From Hymenopus coronatus (Eukaryota; Arthropoda; Insecta; Mantodea; Hymenopodidae): a DNA stretch of 64,000 nt. Shown in pieces: positions 1 through 11,100 of this stretch. Numbering within the stretch: position 1 is the stretch's first letter; each line of letters opens with the position of its first letter. A model generated the notes under the pieces. That model saw only the letters and a program-made list of their open reading frames with translations. It did not search any database and was not told the origin of the DNA. Where the stretch lies: the NCBI GenBank assembly GCA_030762935.1, contig CM060884.1, forward strand, positions 71,969,696 through 72,033,695. Direction: 5' to 3'. A program made the position numbers and the translations under genes.

Positions 1-567
1 CTTCTAGCTAATTTCTGATCATTGTTCGTGTAATGTTGCCCACTCTTGTGTGATGGAAATAAAGACCATGCAATCTCCTAGATGTCAGCAAAGTCATCAA
101 GAGTAAGCGCATGCGATGGCGGAAGTTGCCTGCTGCTGTATCGTATACACTAATTCAACATCTGTTGCTGATGGAAGCAGAGAATCCCCGAGGGCGTAAA
201 GAATTAAAGAAAACATAACAGGGTCACCTTCAATACCGAACACATGTTCTAACGTAAATTAATTATAAACATTTGACTGCACATATGCGTGTTTATAAAT
301 CTGGGTTAGCTTGTTCACGAGTGGAGTAAAGGGGAGCTTACAACACTGCACAATGAGAGAACAGATGTTGTCCACGCTGCCCCCGGGGCACCAAAGAATA
401 ATTCATGCAAATCTGTGCGGATTTCATTGGCCTTTGCAACGCGCACATCTTGTACTGTGTTATTCTTATATTAAACGGCTGCAGATTTATTTCTCTGCAT
501 ACGTTAACGAGCTAAGTTGATAACCTTCTTTCATACTTGCTTTTATTTTCTATGCTACATATAGAAG
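1..567. other. Unassigned AT-rich sequence
   Basis: I see no repeat family, domain or RNA gene here. One 69-codon open frame at 311-520 has no recognisable domain or splice context, so I do not call it. Confidence 0.5.
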
Positions 568-1812
568 TAGAAAAGTTGGCTGATAAGCCCCGAGTTTCAC
601 ACAGATGGTAGCATCGTAGACTAGCTTGTGTCCATAGTTACAGGTCAATAGCTTGTTTAGTTTACGAATGAGAGAATTTTAAACAAGACAGCTTTAGAGT
701 TTTCACGAAAATTGAGGATTTGGAAAAGCCAGCAGTGAATAAATACTTCCATTTGAAAAGCTTAACACTTAGGAAATCAAGGAGGAAATGGACAGTACAC
801 TGAAAGACTCTGCCTCTTCATATTCAATAATTAAAAGGTAGGTTGCACAGTTTAAAATGGGACGTACGAGCACTAGTGATGAGCCTCACTCTGGACGCCC
901 TGTAGAAGTGACAACTCCAGAGATCATTGAAAAAATTCATCATCTAGTACTAGAAGACCGCAGATTAAAGTTGTTTGAGATAGCAGAGGCTGTAAACATA
1001 TCAAAAGAATGAGCAGGTAATATTTTAGGTAATGCTTTAGGCATTCAGAATGTCTGTGCATGATGGGTGTCGCGTTTATTGACACTTGACCAAAAGTGTT
1101 TCTGTTAAGAATGTGGAGCTCTACCGTAATGAATTTTTGAGACGGCTTATTACCATGGATAAAACTTGGGTATATTAGTACACCCCAGAAAGTAAATCAC
1201 AGCCAAAACAGTGGATTGTGCCAGGTGAACTACTCCAAAAAAGGCAAAGTCAATTTTGTCAACTAACAAGGTTCTGGCGACTGTTTTCTGGGATGCACAG
1301 GGAAATATTTTTATTGATTACTTGAAAAAGGGTAAAAGTGTCACTGGTGCCTACAACATAGGTTGCTACGTGTGGGTGATGAGGTGAAAAGAAACAAATC
1401 TCATCTGGGAGGGGAAAAAAAGCAAAAAAAAAACAAAAATCTTGGATCATCACGACAATGCTCCGGCACATCGTTCAGTCGTTCGAATGTAAAAAAATGT
1501 GGGAATTAAAGTTGGAATGCTTGAACATCCAGCCTATTCGCCAGATCTAGCACACAGTGTCTACGACATGTTCCCAAACGTCAAAAAAATGTTGGAGGAC
1601 GAAGATTTCACAGCAACGAGAAGGTCATTGACGCGGTAAACAGCTGTTTTGAGGACCTTCATAAACCGCACTGCAGAGATGGTTTAATTAAATTAGAACG
1701 TTGATATGACAAGCGTATTTGCCTTTCTGGGGATTATGTTAAGAAATAAAGCATAAAAAAAAATAAATGCTATTTTTATTGAGAAGCTGGGACCTATCAG
1801 CCGACCCTCGTA
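568..1812 (+). mobile_element. Degenerate mariner transposon with both terminal inverted repeats
   Basis: The left end (GGCTGATAAGCCCCGAG, near 577-594) matches the reverse complement of the right end (GGCTGATAGGTCCCAG, near 1789-1805). TA is present at both outer edges, as expected for mariner. The total of about 1.25 kb is the usual mariner length. It lies upstream of the first family H copies and is not itself split by a recognised repeat. Confidence 0.8.
700..1760 (+). pseudogene. Mariner transposase pseudogene (D,D34D type)
   Basis: The conceptual translation is recognisable in pieces across frames. The N-terminal helix-turn-helix part runs near 775-1010 with segments such as KMGRTSTSDEPHSGRP and LVLEDRRLKLFEIAEAVN. 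The catalytic region has ITMDKTWVY, then SKSQPKQWI near 1190-1220, an FWDSQG-equivalent near 1280, HHDNAPAHRS near 1450, and HPAYSPDLA near 1527. Several stops and frameshifts break it. The third catalytic Asp, normally in a P-S-D-Y context, reads as Val here (S-V-Y). Family knowledge: the product would be a nuclear cut-and-paste DDD transposase. This copy cannot encode one. Confidence 0.8.
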
Positions 1813-1974
1813 CACGCAAATGTTTGGAAACGGAAAGTACTACTGCTGTGCGGCGTACTCAGAAAAACTTAATAGTCAGGGGCTCGAACCTTTAGCCTGT
1901 AAATAAATTTTAATAATCCTTAAAAAGTGTATTTTTATCATAATTCAAATGTTTACTATTTCTGCTTACATAGC

Positions 1975-2256
1975 ACATAGATACAGAAGGTAATGCACTC
2001 CTCCCAAATTTTTATACTGAGATTTCACCGGAAATACACGTTTTACAGTTCCCTATAACCAAAAAGGATGTTTAGAAAAAGGTCCGTGTGTGTCCGTATC
2101 AGCTGTCAGCATGTCCCTGTGTGTGTGAACACGATAACTCAAAAACGAAAAGTCTGTAAAATACAAAGTCTGAATTTAAGTTTAGTGTCCTCCAAGGATG
2201 CGACTCAAATATTTTGAGGAAAATTCACACACCCCAAACTGTACTTTACATGGAAA
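1975..2256 (+). mobile_element. Family H copy, 5' part
   Basis: It contains the inner hairpin arm, the ACCGGAAATA block, the GTGTGTCC stretch and the block ending TTTACATGG. It is cut off where a second copy starts in the opposite direction. Confidence 0.75.
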
Positions 2257-3053
2257 AAAAATCTGATGTGCTCCATTCACATGACTTTCTCTACATCCCG
2301 CGACAAAATATTATTGGAAAGCTTGGGCTTCTATTTACTTCATGCTAATTGAGAAAAAATTAGCAGAAATAGTCTTACTATTTGCTTCCTTGTAAGTAGA
2401 AACGAAATAAGGGAGTGCCATAGGTGAAAGTAATAGTCAAAAGCGGGTTGCTATGTGACTGAAGTTCCTTTGTTTGTATGGAAAACGATCAACTCCACGA
2501 ACAAAATTATATAACATAAATTGTGTGTTTTAAAGTGTTCTACATTTTTTGTCCATCTCTTACGGTTTAGCAGTTATGCAAAATTCCGTAAAATTAATCC
2601 AGAATAAAGTAATCTTCAGAGGCTATTCCCAGTAAATTCAAGATATACATTTTATTTGTCACATAAATATCTTTAATATACGACATTTTAATGAAAATCG
2701 TTAGAGCCATTTTTGAGAAAATAAAAAATTTCGAAAAATATTCCATGTAAAGGGTAGTTTGGTGTGGGGGGATTTTTCTCAAAACCTTCATGTCGCATCT
2801 CTGGAAGATACTAAACTGAAATACTAAGTTTGGTTTTCTAACTGACTTTTCGTTTTTGAGTTATCGTGTTCACGGACAGGCGGACACATGGACACACACA
2901 AACACACACAGGGACCTTTTTCTGAAAATGTTTTTTTTTGGATACAGGGGATCCTAAAACATATATTTCCGGTGAAATCTCGGTATCAAATTTTTGGGTG
3001 GAGTGTAATACCTTCTCTATTTACTATGTACATAGTATATATAGAGAAAGTAA
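2257..3053 (-). mobile_element. Family H copy, near full length
   Basis: On the plus strand it begins with the tail end (AAATCTGATGTG) and finishes with the palindromic end around CTATGTACATAG and TAGAGAAAGTAA. All internal landmarks are in order. The short open frames in it have no domain. Confidence 0.8.
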
Positions 3054-3129
3054 AACAGTCATCTTTTATTCTAATGAACAGAAGAACTTTATTTTTCCTT
3101 AATCACCAGTAAAGGCATTGTTGAATATA

Positions 3130-3590
3130 CCTTGTAAAGTTTAGCGCATTATTTTAAAGGTTTACAGATAATATGTCATAGTTTAACTTTGTAAAGATAG
3201 GGCATTTCGACACCCCTTAACTGCTGTTTTTAAGTTATTAGTGTCGAAGTTTTTAATACGCTGTGGCAGTACGTTATACAATTTTACACCACAGTCATTA
3301 AAACTAGTTTTTAGTTCTTACATTTCTGCAAATTAATCTAACTGTAGATTATTGTTGGTGCAATATTCATAAGTAGCATTATTGGTTAAGTATATATCAA
3401 TATTATTTTTTACATAAAACATACATTTACTAACAAATAAGTAAACAACTGTAAGGGTTTTCAACTTCCCAAATAATGGCCTGCAATGAGCTGTACTATC
3501 TACATTGCATATGAATCTCACTGCTTTCTTTTGTAATCTCAAAAGTTTTGACACTTGGGTCATTTCCCCTTACGAATATTGCAGTAATAC
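3130..3590 (-). pseudogene. LINE reverse transcriptase C-terminal fragment
   Basis: The minus frame at 3563-3333 reads SKLLRLQKKAVRFICNVDS and then HCRPLFGKLKTLTVVYLF. Downstream, towards 3183, it continues as GVKLYNVLPQRIKNF in another frame. This is the thumb and post-RT region of Jockey/CR1-group LINEs, where an LQKKAVR-like helix precedes a CRPLF..L.ILTVP..Y block. The fragment is 5'-truncated, as is usual for LINE copies, and has stops. No endonuclease or RT core is nearby. The clade cannot be fixed from this piece. Confidence 0.7.
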
Positions 3591-4179
3591 AGAAAATAAC
3601 AATGATCCTGAAACGTTTATGTCCAACTCCTGTCAGCTCAAGACAAATGCAATGGGTGCCCCTGTATCGCACACTTTTGCACGAGGAATTGCATATTTAC
3701 CGTCCTTGTGCGTTTACCTACATACCTCATCATAACGAAACGCTGGGATGTGCGACGCAGATACCCACAAACAAAACACTGGCGAATGTGGTGGTGTTGA
3801 TATTTCTAAATGTGTTTCGTTTGTTTATTTCAGATAAATAAAGGACTCGTTTGAAGTGTGTTATCAAATAACCAGTGAAGCTGAGCAAATTAATGCTTTT
3901 TCATCGTTATGAACCTGCATTTTCGTGTTCGTCGCCATGCAAAGCCATAATTTCTCTATTAGCTGTGTCTGTACATTGGAATGGACTGCCGTAATAGGTA
4001 CAAAGAGCCCTGTGCTCCACTTCCATGATATTGTATCGACTTTGTCCTGCTACCTGTGCTCACAATCATACAAATCTTTCTGCACATGTTCACCAAGCTT
4101 ACCCTATATAACCTGATTGTTAATAACTGCCCAATCACACTCAATTTGCAAATTTCCTCATTACATTCCATGTCCATTT
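3591..4179. other. Unassigned sequence between a LINE fragment and a family H array
   Basis: Overlapping open frames of up to 97 codons on both strands show no domain. It may include more LINE 5' sequence beyond recognition. Confidence 0.4.
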
Positions 4180-5211
4180 TTATTATTTGCTTTACTTCAT
4201 ACATACTACAATTCTATACCGGGATTTTACTGGCAATATAAGTTTTGAGGACTCCGGGGTACAGAAAAGCATTAAAACAAAGTTGCCTGTAATTCTGAAG
4301 AGGATAAATCCCAAACGAAAAGTGTGTTGAATGCCAAACTTGGTATTTAAGTTCAGTATCTTCAAAGGATGGACCTGGGTTCGATTCCCGGTACCAGCGT
4401 GGGCATTTTTTCCCCGTGGGAGACCTGGTCCGGGGTGCACTCAGCCTTATCAAGTCCCTGATGGGCTAATTGAAGGGCTACTTGATGGAGAAGTAGCGGC
4501 TCCAGGTCAAGAGAACCGCATTAGCCGCCGGGTGAGGGGGTTCAAGGTACTGACCATGCCTCACCCTCCGATACTGCACCCCATTTATGACGTATGTCCT
4601 GGACCGAGATGGGAGACGCAACGGCCGGGCGGTAGGCCAAGGTTACTTGTGAGCTGTCATGCCATGGAGTTACGTTATATTCTAAGAAAATCCCCCCAAC
4701 AAAAACTAATTTTTTATGTAAAATATTTTCGAATATTTTGATTTTATAAAAAGGTCAGATAAAAAGGTTAGACTAAAATCTCTTATATTTAAGTTATTCA
4801 TATGGCAAATAAAATGCATATCTTGAAACTTTTGGGAATACCATCTGAAGACTACTCTCTTCTGGATGAAATTTAGGCTATTTTGTCTAACTCCTAAACC
4901 GTAAGAGATGGACAAAAACTTACACAGCACAGCCTTGTTTTTGGTTTCACCTTTAAAATGTTACTTTTCTCATACGGGAGAAAACTGCTTCCATACAAAC
5001 AAAGGAACCTCAGTCACATAGCAACCAGCTTTTGACTATCACGTTAACCTATGGTACTCCCTTGTTTCCCTTCTATTTACAAGGAAGCAAGTAATAAGAC
5101 TATTTCTGATAATTTGTTCTCGACTAGCATGAAGTAAATAGAAGCATAAGGTTTATAGCAATAATTTGTTTAAGAGATGTAGAGAAAGTGTAAATGGAAC
5201 AATCAGATTTT
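4180..5211 (+). mobile_element. Family H copy, unit 1 of a head-to-tail array
   Basis: This is a divergent subfamily whose start reads TTATTATTTGCTTTACTTC in place of the usual hairpin arm. It runs to the tail end near 5210 and is interrupted by a SINE at 4372-4678. It is closely similar to the next unit, including SINE position. Confidence 0.75.
4372..4678 (+). repeat. tRNA-derived SINE, family E, 5'-truncated
   Basis: It starts inside a tRNA-like head with a B-box-like GGTTCGATTCCCGG. The body has GGAGACCTGGTCCGGGGTGC and GAGAAGTAGCGGCTCCAG, then a GGCCGGGCGGTA segment and a GAGCTGTCATGCCATGGAG end. The 136-codon frame across it is an accident of its GC content. Confidence 0.7.
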
Positions 5212-6284
5212 TATTATTTGCTCTACTTCATACATAGCACAATTCTATACCGAGATTTTACTGGCAGTATATGTTTTGAGGACTCCAGAGCACAGAAAAG
5301 CATTAAAACAAATTAAATCCCAAACGAAAAGTGCGTTAAATGCAAAACTTGGTATTTAGGTTTAGCATCTTCCAAGGATGGTCCTCGCGGTGGTAGCGCA
5401 GCTGCTTACCATGTGGGAGACCTGGGTTCGTTATCGGTACCGGCGTGGGCATCCCCCCCCCCCGCTGGGAGACCTGGTCCGGGGTGCACCCAGCCTCGTG
5501 AGGTCCCTGGGAGGCCAATTGATGGAGAAGTAGCGGCTCCAGGTCAAGAGGACCCCATTAACCGGCCGAGGGGTTCCAGGCGCTGACCACGTCTCACCCT
5601 GCGATACTGCACCCCATTCATGACGCCTGTCATGGACGAGATGGGAGACGCAGCGGCCGGGCGGTAAGCCCAGCTTCCTTGTGAGCTGTCATGCCATGGA
5701 GTTATCAATCTATCTTCCAAGGATGCGATACGAGGATTTTCAAGAAAATCCCCCCACCAAAAGCTACCCTTTTTATAGACAATTTTTCGAACGTTTTTAT
5801 TTTCTAAAAAAATTTACTAAAATCTCATATTTAAGATATTTACATGACAAATAAAATGTATATCTTGAATTTTCTGGGAATAGCCTCTGAAGACTACTTT
5901 GTTCTGGATGCATTTTTTTTTTTCAATATTGCTTAATTGGTAAACGTAAGAGGTATACAAAAACTTACTACACAAAAATGTAGAGCTAATTAACACACAA
6001 TTTATATTCCACATTTTTTTATTTTCAAGGAGTTGACCATTTTCGAGATTTTCCTTGTATTTGTTTGTTTTAAAATATTTTTAACATTTCTGTCCTTGCA
6101 AACAAAGAAACTTCAATCACATAGCAAAGAGAGTTTAAAAGATTTACCTATCACTCTAACCTATGGTACTCCCTTATTTCGCTCCTACTTACAAGGAAGC
6201 AAGTAATAAGACTATTTCTGCTATTTTTTTCTCGATTAGCATGAAGTAAATAGAAGCATACACTTTTTAACAATAATTTGTCGC
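5212..6284 (+). mobile_element. Family H copy, unit 2 of a head-to-tail array
   Basis: It repeats unit 1 at an offset of about 1,030 bp, with the same rare start and the same SINE insertion point. Its tail is cut at about 6284, where unit 3 begins. Confidence 0.75.
5381..5711 (+). repeat. tRNA-derived SINE, family E, full length with target duplication
   Basis: The head (GGTGGTAGCGCAGCTGCTTA, then GGTTCGTTATCGG) is tRNA-like. The body is the same as in the 4372 copy. A 14-bp direct repeat ATCTTCCAAGGATG flanks it at 5367-5380 and 5712-5725, matching an uninterrupted site in family H. Confidence 0.8.
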
Positions 6285-6286
6285 AG

Positions 6287-6420
6287 AAGTTTTACTGGAA
6301 ATATATGTTTTGAGGACCCCTGAGTACAGAAATATATTTAAAAAGGTTTTCTGTGTTTGTGAACAGCCATAACACAGTAACAAAAAGTCGGTTAAATACA
6401 AACTTGGTATTAAACCGTGC
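6287..6420 (+). mobile_element. Family H fragment, unit 3 of a head-to-tail array
   Basis: It resumes at the TTTTACTGGAAATATATG block at the same ~1,030-bp spacing and stops after the TTGGTATT hairpin block. Confidence 0.6.
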
Positions 6421-6494
6421 TGCTGAAACGGTTACCATGCGCTTTATCTTTGTCAATCTGCCAGATAGCGCTACTTGGAAGTAGTCACTGTTTC

Positions 6495-7249
6495 CCAACT
6501 ATTTACAAATTCTATGAAAGTTACACCAAAATGAGTGGAAAACTAGAAATATTCATATTCAGTTTAAAACATTAAAATGGTAAAAAATTAGTCGCCCTCC
6601 GTGTGTAATGGTTACCATGCTAACTTCATATGCCCAAGGTCTCGGGCTCAAACCCGGCGGGTGTAAAAATCCTTAGCATGGCTTCCTTCGGAAGGGAAGT
6701 AAAGCAGATTTACGGCACATAAAACAACCTCAAGCCTGATAGAGAGGCCTCTGAGCAAAATTAAGCGCTCTTTCACGCCCAATGGGACGCTGAGAACCAC
6801 AGCAGTTAAAGAGCGTCCATAAATAACTCATCATTTACATTTTAATGGTAAAAAATTAAATAAACATGTAAGCTAGAATTTTGATACATAGCAAAAACAT
6901 TACTATTAATGCGTATACATTTTAGTAAGTTATTTCACATACCGTAGGTTTTTCAAGTTTCACCTCTGCGGAAGTGTCACTCAGCGCATCTGCTATAAGC
7001 TTCATGAAGTACAGATGATAATAAGAATAATTTTCTGCAGAATAGGTAGGGAAAGTAATGAATGGGAAACCTCAGATATATGTTATCTATAAATGTGAGT
7101 AGATTGCCCCAATAGACACTTTAAACTGCAGTATTTTAGCGAGTGAAGGTCTAAACGGTGTTAGAGTAAGGCAAACGCTGTTTATGATGTGCTCAAACAC
7201 GCATTGCATGGCGAACGTCCAAGTGATATACCAGATTGTATAATCCATC
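6495..7249 (+). repeat. Local duplication b, copy 1 (interrupted by a SINE)
   Basis: Blocks such as GTTACACCAAAATGAGTGGA, CGGAAGTGTCACTCAGCGC and ACGCATTGCATGGCGAAC recur in the same order at 7660-8133. This copy has an extra SINE at 6591-6843. Confidence 0.75.
6591..6843 (+). repeat. tRNA-derived SINE, family D, with 15-bp target duplication
   Basis: The tRNA-like head has A-box-like GTAATGGTTACCATGC and B-box-like GGGCTCAAACCCGGC. The body follows with CTTCCTTCGGAAGGGAAG. The direct repeat AATGGTAAAAAATTA flanks it at 6576-6590 and 6844-6858. The second copy of the surrounding duplication lacks it. Confidence 0.8.
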
Positions 7250-7566
7250 AATTTTCCATATAAAGGATAGTTTGGGGGGGGGGCGATTTGAAAAATTTCG
7301 TGTCGCATCCTTGGAAGATACTGAACTTAAATAAAAAGTTTGGTATTTAACGAACTTTTCGTTTTTGAGCTATACTGTCCGCATGTACAGACACACACTC
7401 ACGCACACACAGGGACATTATTCCAAAAATGCTTTTTTTTTTCTGTTTTTTTTCAGGGAGTCCCAAAACCTGTATTTCCAATGAAATCTCGGTAAGGAAT
7501 TTTTGGGTGCATTATAATACCTTCTGTATAAACTGTGTAGATAGCACGTGTAGAGAAAGAAAAATT
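7250..7566 (-). mobile_element. Family H fragment, palindromic-end half
   Basis: It starts mid-element at the TTTTCCATATAAAGGATAG block and runs through ATTTCCAATGAAATCTCGG to the outer arm GTAGAGAAAG. A G run and a T run expand inside it. Confidence 0.7.
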
Positions 7567-7639
7567 ACCCTTTCTGTAACACTTAAGTTATTGATGTTTT
7601 ACGAAGTCAGTGTACCAAAATGTGCCAAAAAGCTACCAT

Positions 7640-8133
7640 GCAGGATTATTTACAAGAATAGTCTACAACTAGCCCATTTCTATGAAAATTACACCAAAAT
7701 GAGTGAAAGACTCGAAATAGTCATAAGCAATTAAAGCATTAAAATAGAAAAGAATTACAAAAACAGCATTTCGATTCCACATAAATAAACATGCAAGGTA
7801 AACCTTTGTTGCATAGCAAAAATATTTGTACTATTGTGTATAAATACTTACATAGTGTAGGCTTTTAAAAGTTCACCGCTGCGGAAGTGTCACTCAGCGC
7901 GTCTGTTATAAAGAGATGATAACTTGCTGCAGAATAGTTGGAGAAAGTAATGAATGGGAAACCTCAGATATATGTTATCTATAAATGTGAGTAGATTGCC
8001 CCAATAGACACTGAAACTGCAGTATTTTAGCGAGTGGTGGTGTTGGAGTTAGGCAAACGCTGTTTATGATGTGCTCAAACACGCATTGCATGGCGAACGG
8101 CTAAGTGATACCAGATTGTATAATCCATCAGCG
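7640..8133 (+). repeat. Local duplication b, copy 2
   Basis: It matches 6495-7249 without the SINE and ends at the same ATAATCCATCA, after which the flanks differ. Confidence 0.7.
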
Positions 8134-8540
8134 TGGCCTGCGCAGGCATGGCCGCCATTAATCACGTGGCCGACACCTCACACGTACCACAAACAAAGTC
8201 GCTCTCCCTTTCACCTTCCGGCGTCACGTAATTAAAACACATCAAGCCGAACTAAAGATTGTGCTTCAAGTCTGCAGGCTTTCGAGCCGAGAACCGTCTT
8301 TCACAAAGTGACACACGATTTCGCATAACTAAACAGTAACGGAAGTTATCAACACAAAAACCTTACTTACAAAGTTACATCACCTTACTCTAAACTTTGT
8401 ATTAATCATAATGAATCTGTAGACGCCATTTTCTCAATAAATTCCTCCTGCCTGTCATCAGTTAAACCAACTGGTGTGGGTTGGCTGACTCATATTAACT
8501 ACTTATCAAGTAAAATAAATAAAATATTATTCTTATTAAG
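8134..8540. other. Unassigned sequence, partly GC-richer
   Basis: No repeat match or domain was seen. The first 100 bases are GC-rich (GGCCTGCGCAGGC palindrome near 8145) without a supportable reading frame. Confidence 0.4.
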
Positions 8541-8702
8541 GTAATTTAAACATAGTGTCTCCTGTTGCAGTTTGTGTTATGCTCACGTTCATAGCTACCT
8601 AATTTATGGTGCCGGGCCAATCATACCTCTGCTGGTCAGTTATTTATTCTTCACAAGAAATCTCTACGTATCATATTTGGAGCTTCACCAAGAAAAATTA
8701 TA
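8541..8702 (+). pseudogene. LINE reverse transcriptase fragment
   Basis: One frame gives AHVHSYLIYGAGP. A second gives LHKKSLRIIFGASPRKIIE just before the SINE at 8703. The KKSLRIIFG.(S/P)PR pattern is the thumb helix of CR1/Jockey-type LINE reverse transcriptases. A frameshift separates the two parts. The SINE inserted at its 3' edge, so the original extent is unknown. Confidence 0.6.
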
Positions 8703-8900
8703 GAGGCCGCGCCGTGGCCAAGTGGTCAGACCACTCGCCTCTCACCTAGACGGCCGGGTTCGATCCCAAGCGACCGCATGTGAGATTTGTGGTGGACAAA
8801 GCGGTGCTGGGGCGGGTTTTCTCCGGGTACACCGGTGCTCCGTCATTCATGTACCATAAGTAGTCAAAGCCGGCTTTAAAACACTACCAAAAAAAAAACA
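8703..8900 (+). repeat. tRNA-derived SINE, family A (short-tail subtype)
   Basis: The head GTGGCCAAGTGGTCAGACC followed by GGGTTCGATCCCAAGCG is like a class II (Ser/Leu) tRNA. The body GATTTGTGGTGGACAAAGCG is shared with the other A copies. The 3' end (AAGCCGGCTTTAAAACACTA plus an A tail) defines a subtype. Confidence 0.8.
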
Positions 8901-9097
8901 AGAATTATCCCGCTCAAAAATGCTCTGATATTTGTATTAACAAATGTAAATATAGTGAAACCTTTAATAGTTTCTCATGATGTCAGTTCAACACCTTACC
9001 TCCAGGATCAACACTCTTTCTTTGCTAAACTTTAAGAGGACGATCAAAACAATCATGAAGGCAAATCCTCTTTATAGCATTTATGACGTGAAATGGG

Positions 9098-9931
9098 ATT
9101 AATCTTGCACTCCACCCAAAATTTCGATACCGAGATTTCACCGGAAATATATGTTTTAGGGTCCCCTCTATCCAAAAAAGTTCGAGTGTGTGTGTCCGTG
9201 TGTCAATGTGTCCGTGTGTCTGTGAACACAATAATTCAAAAACGAAAAGTCGATAAAATACCAAACTTGGTATTTAAGATTAGTATCTTCCAGGGATGCG
9301 ACACGAAGCTTTTGAGAAAAATCCCCCCACCACCAACTACCCTTTACATGGAACTGTTTCGAAAATTTCAATTTTCTCAAAAATGGTTCTAACGATTTTG
9401 ATTAAAATATCGTATATCAAAGATATTTACCTGACAAACAAAATGTTTATCTTGAATGTTCTGCGAACAGCCTCTGAAGACTACTTTATTCTGGACAAAT
9501 TTTACGGAATTTTGCATAACTGCTAAACCATAAGACTTAGATAAAAGCCTACTATACAAGAGTTGTAGAGCACGTTAAAGCACACAATTTATGTTATATA
9601 CAGTTTTTTAGTGGAGTTGATCGTTTTTTAGATATTCCTTGTTTTTGATTTCAGCTGTGAAAAACTTACTTTTCTCATACAGGAATTTGTCAACTCCTAT
9701 CCATACAAACAAAGGAACTTCAGTCACTTAGCAACCAGCTTTTGACTATCACTTTAACCTATGGTGCTCCCTTATTTCGTCTCTACTTACAAGGAAGCAA
9801 GTAATAAGACTATTTCTGCTATTTTTTTTTTCTCGATTAGCATGAAGTAAATAGAAACATAAGCTTTCTAACAATAATTTGTTGCAGAATGTAGAGAAAC
9901 TCGTGTGAATGGAACACATAAGATTTTTAAA
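9098..9931 (+). mobile_element. Family H copy lacking its hairpin start
   Basis: It runs from GCACTCCACCC through every internal block to the tail (GGAACACATAAGATTTTT). The palindromic end is replaced by unrelated sequence. Confidence 0.8.
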
Positions 9932-10136
9932 TGTATTGTTGAAACGTTATTGTATGTAGAATGTGTCATTAATTTTTACTCTCCCATGACGCAGCCTATG
10001 TATATTTCATATTTAATGACTGAAATAAAGTATCTATTAACGACGCAATCTCCAATCTGTCAAGATATTTGTCACGTGGTACCAGTTTTTCGATGCCGGT
10101 GTTATTCTTTTCTACCACCTAAAAATTTATCCATTG

Positions 10137-10256
10137 TTACTTTCTCTCACGTACTATGTACATAGTGTATAGAGAAAGTATTGCATTCCACCAAAAAATT
10201 TGATACCGAGATTTCAACGGAAATAGACATTTTAGGGTTACTGTATCCAAAAAAAA
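10137..10256 (+). mobile_element. Family H outer copy, left part (split by a nested copy)
   Basis: This is a clean palindromic end (TTACTTTCTCTCACGTACTA then TAGAGAAAGTA) up to an A run after CTGTATCC. The element resumes at 11101. Confidence 0.8.
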
Positions 10257-11100
10257 AAAAAATCTGATGTGTTCCATTCACATGACTTTCTCTACATCTC
10301 TGAAACAAATTATTGTTAAAAGCCTATGCTTCTATTTACTTCATACTAATTGAGAAAAACTTGCCACAAATATTCTTATTGCTTGCTTCCTTGCTAGTAG
10401 CATAGGCTAATGTAATAGTCAAAAGCTGGTTGCTATGTCACTGATGTTCCTTTGTTTCTGTGGACCGGAGTTGACAAATTCCTGTATGAGAAAAGTAGGT
10501 ATGTATTTCAAAACTGAAACCAATAACAAGGAATATCTCAAAAGCAATCAACCCATGAAAAAAATGTATATGACATACATTGTGTGTTTCTTTGTGATTT
10601 ACATTTTTTGTGTAGTTATTCTTTGTCTATTCGTTACGGTTTACCAGTTAATGCAAAATTCAATAAAATCATCCAGAATAAAGTAGGTTTTAGAGACTAT
10701 TCCCAGAAAATTCAAGATATACATTTCATTTCTGATAGAAATGCCTTTTATACGTGGTATTTTAATCAAAATCATTAGAACCATTTTAAGAAGAACAACC
10801 TTTTCGAAACTTTTTCCATGTAATGGGTAGTTACCGGTGGGGGGATTTTCTGGAAAATATTCGTGTCGCATCCTTGGAAGATACCAAGTTTGGTATTTAA
10901 CAGTCTTTTCGTTTTTGAGCTATGCTGTCCACAGGCAGACTGACAGACAAACACGGACCTTTTTCTGAAAATGCTTTTTTTGAATTCAGGGTGTCCTAAA
11001 ACATGTATTTCCGATGAAATCTCGGTATCGAATTTTGGGTGCAATACATTACCTTCTCTAACCACTATGTACATTGTACACACGGGACTACAGAAAGTAA
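10257..11100 (-). mobile_element. Family H copy nested inside another family H copy
   Basis: A full-length reverse copy from the A-rich tail end (AATCTGATGTGTTCC) to its palindromic end (GTACATTGTACACACGGGAC, then CAGAAAGTAA). It sits inside the A run of the outer copy. Confidence 0.8.

Noticed and set aside
1259..1471. 70-codon minus frame
   Set aside because: It is antisense to the mariner transposase relic.
4331..4741. 136-codon plus frame
   Set aside because: It spans SINE E and the neighbouring family H sequence; the reading frame ignores the element borders.
8703..8790. Possible functional tRNA-Ser/Leu gene
   Set aside because: The head is tRNA-like but continues into a SINE body with an A tail, and the acceptor stem is not closed. 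The same applies to the heads at 32420-32490, 38643 and 60210-60278.
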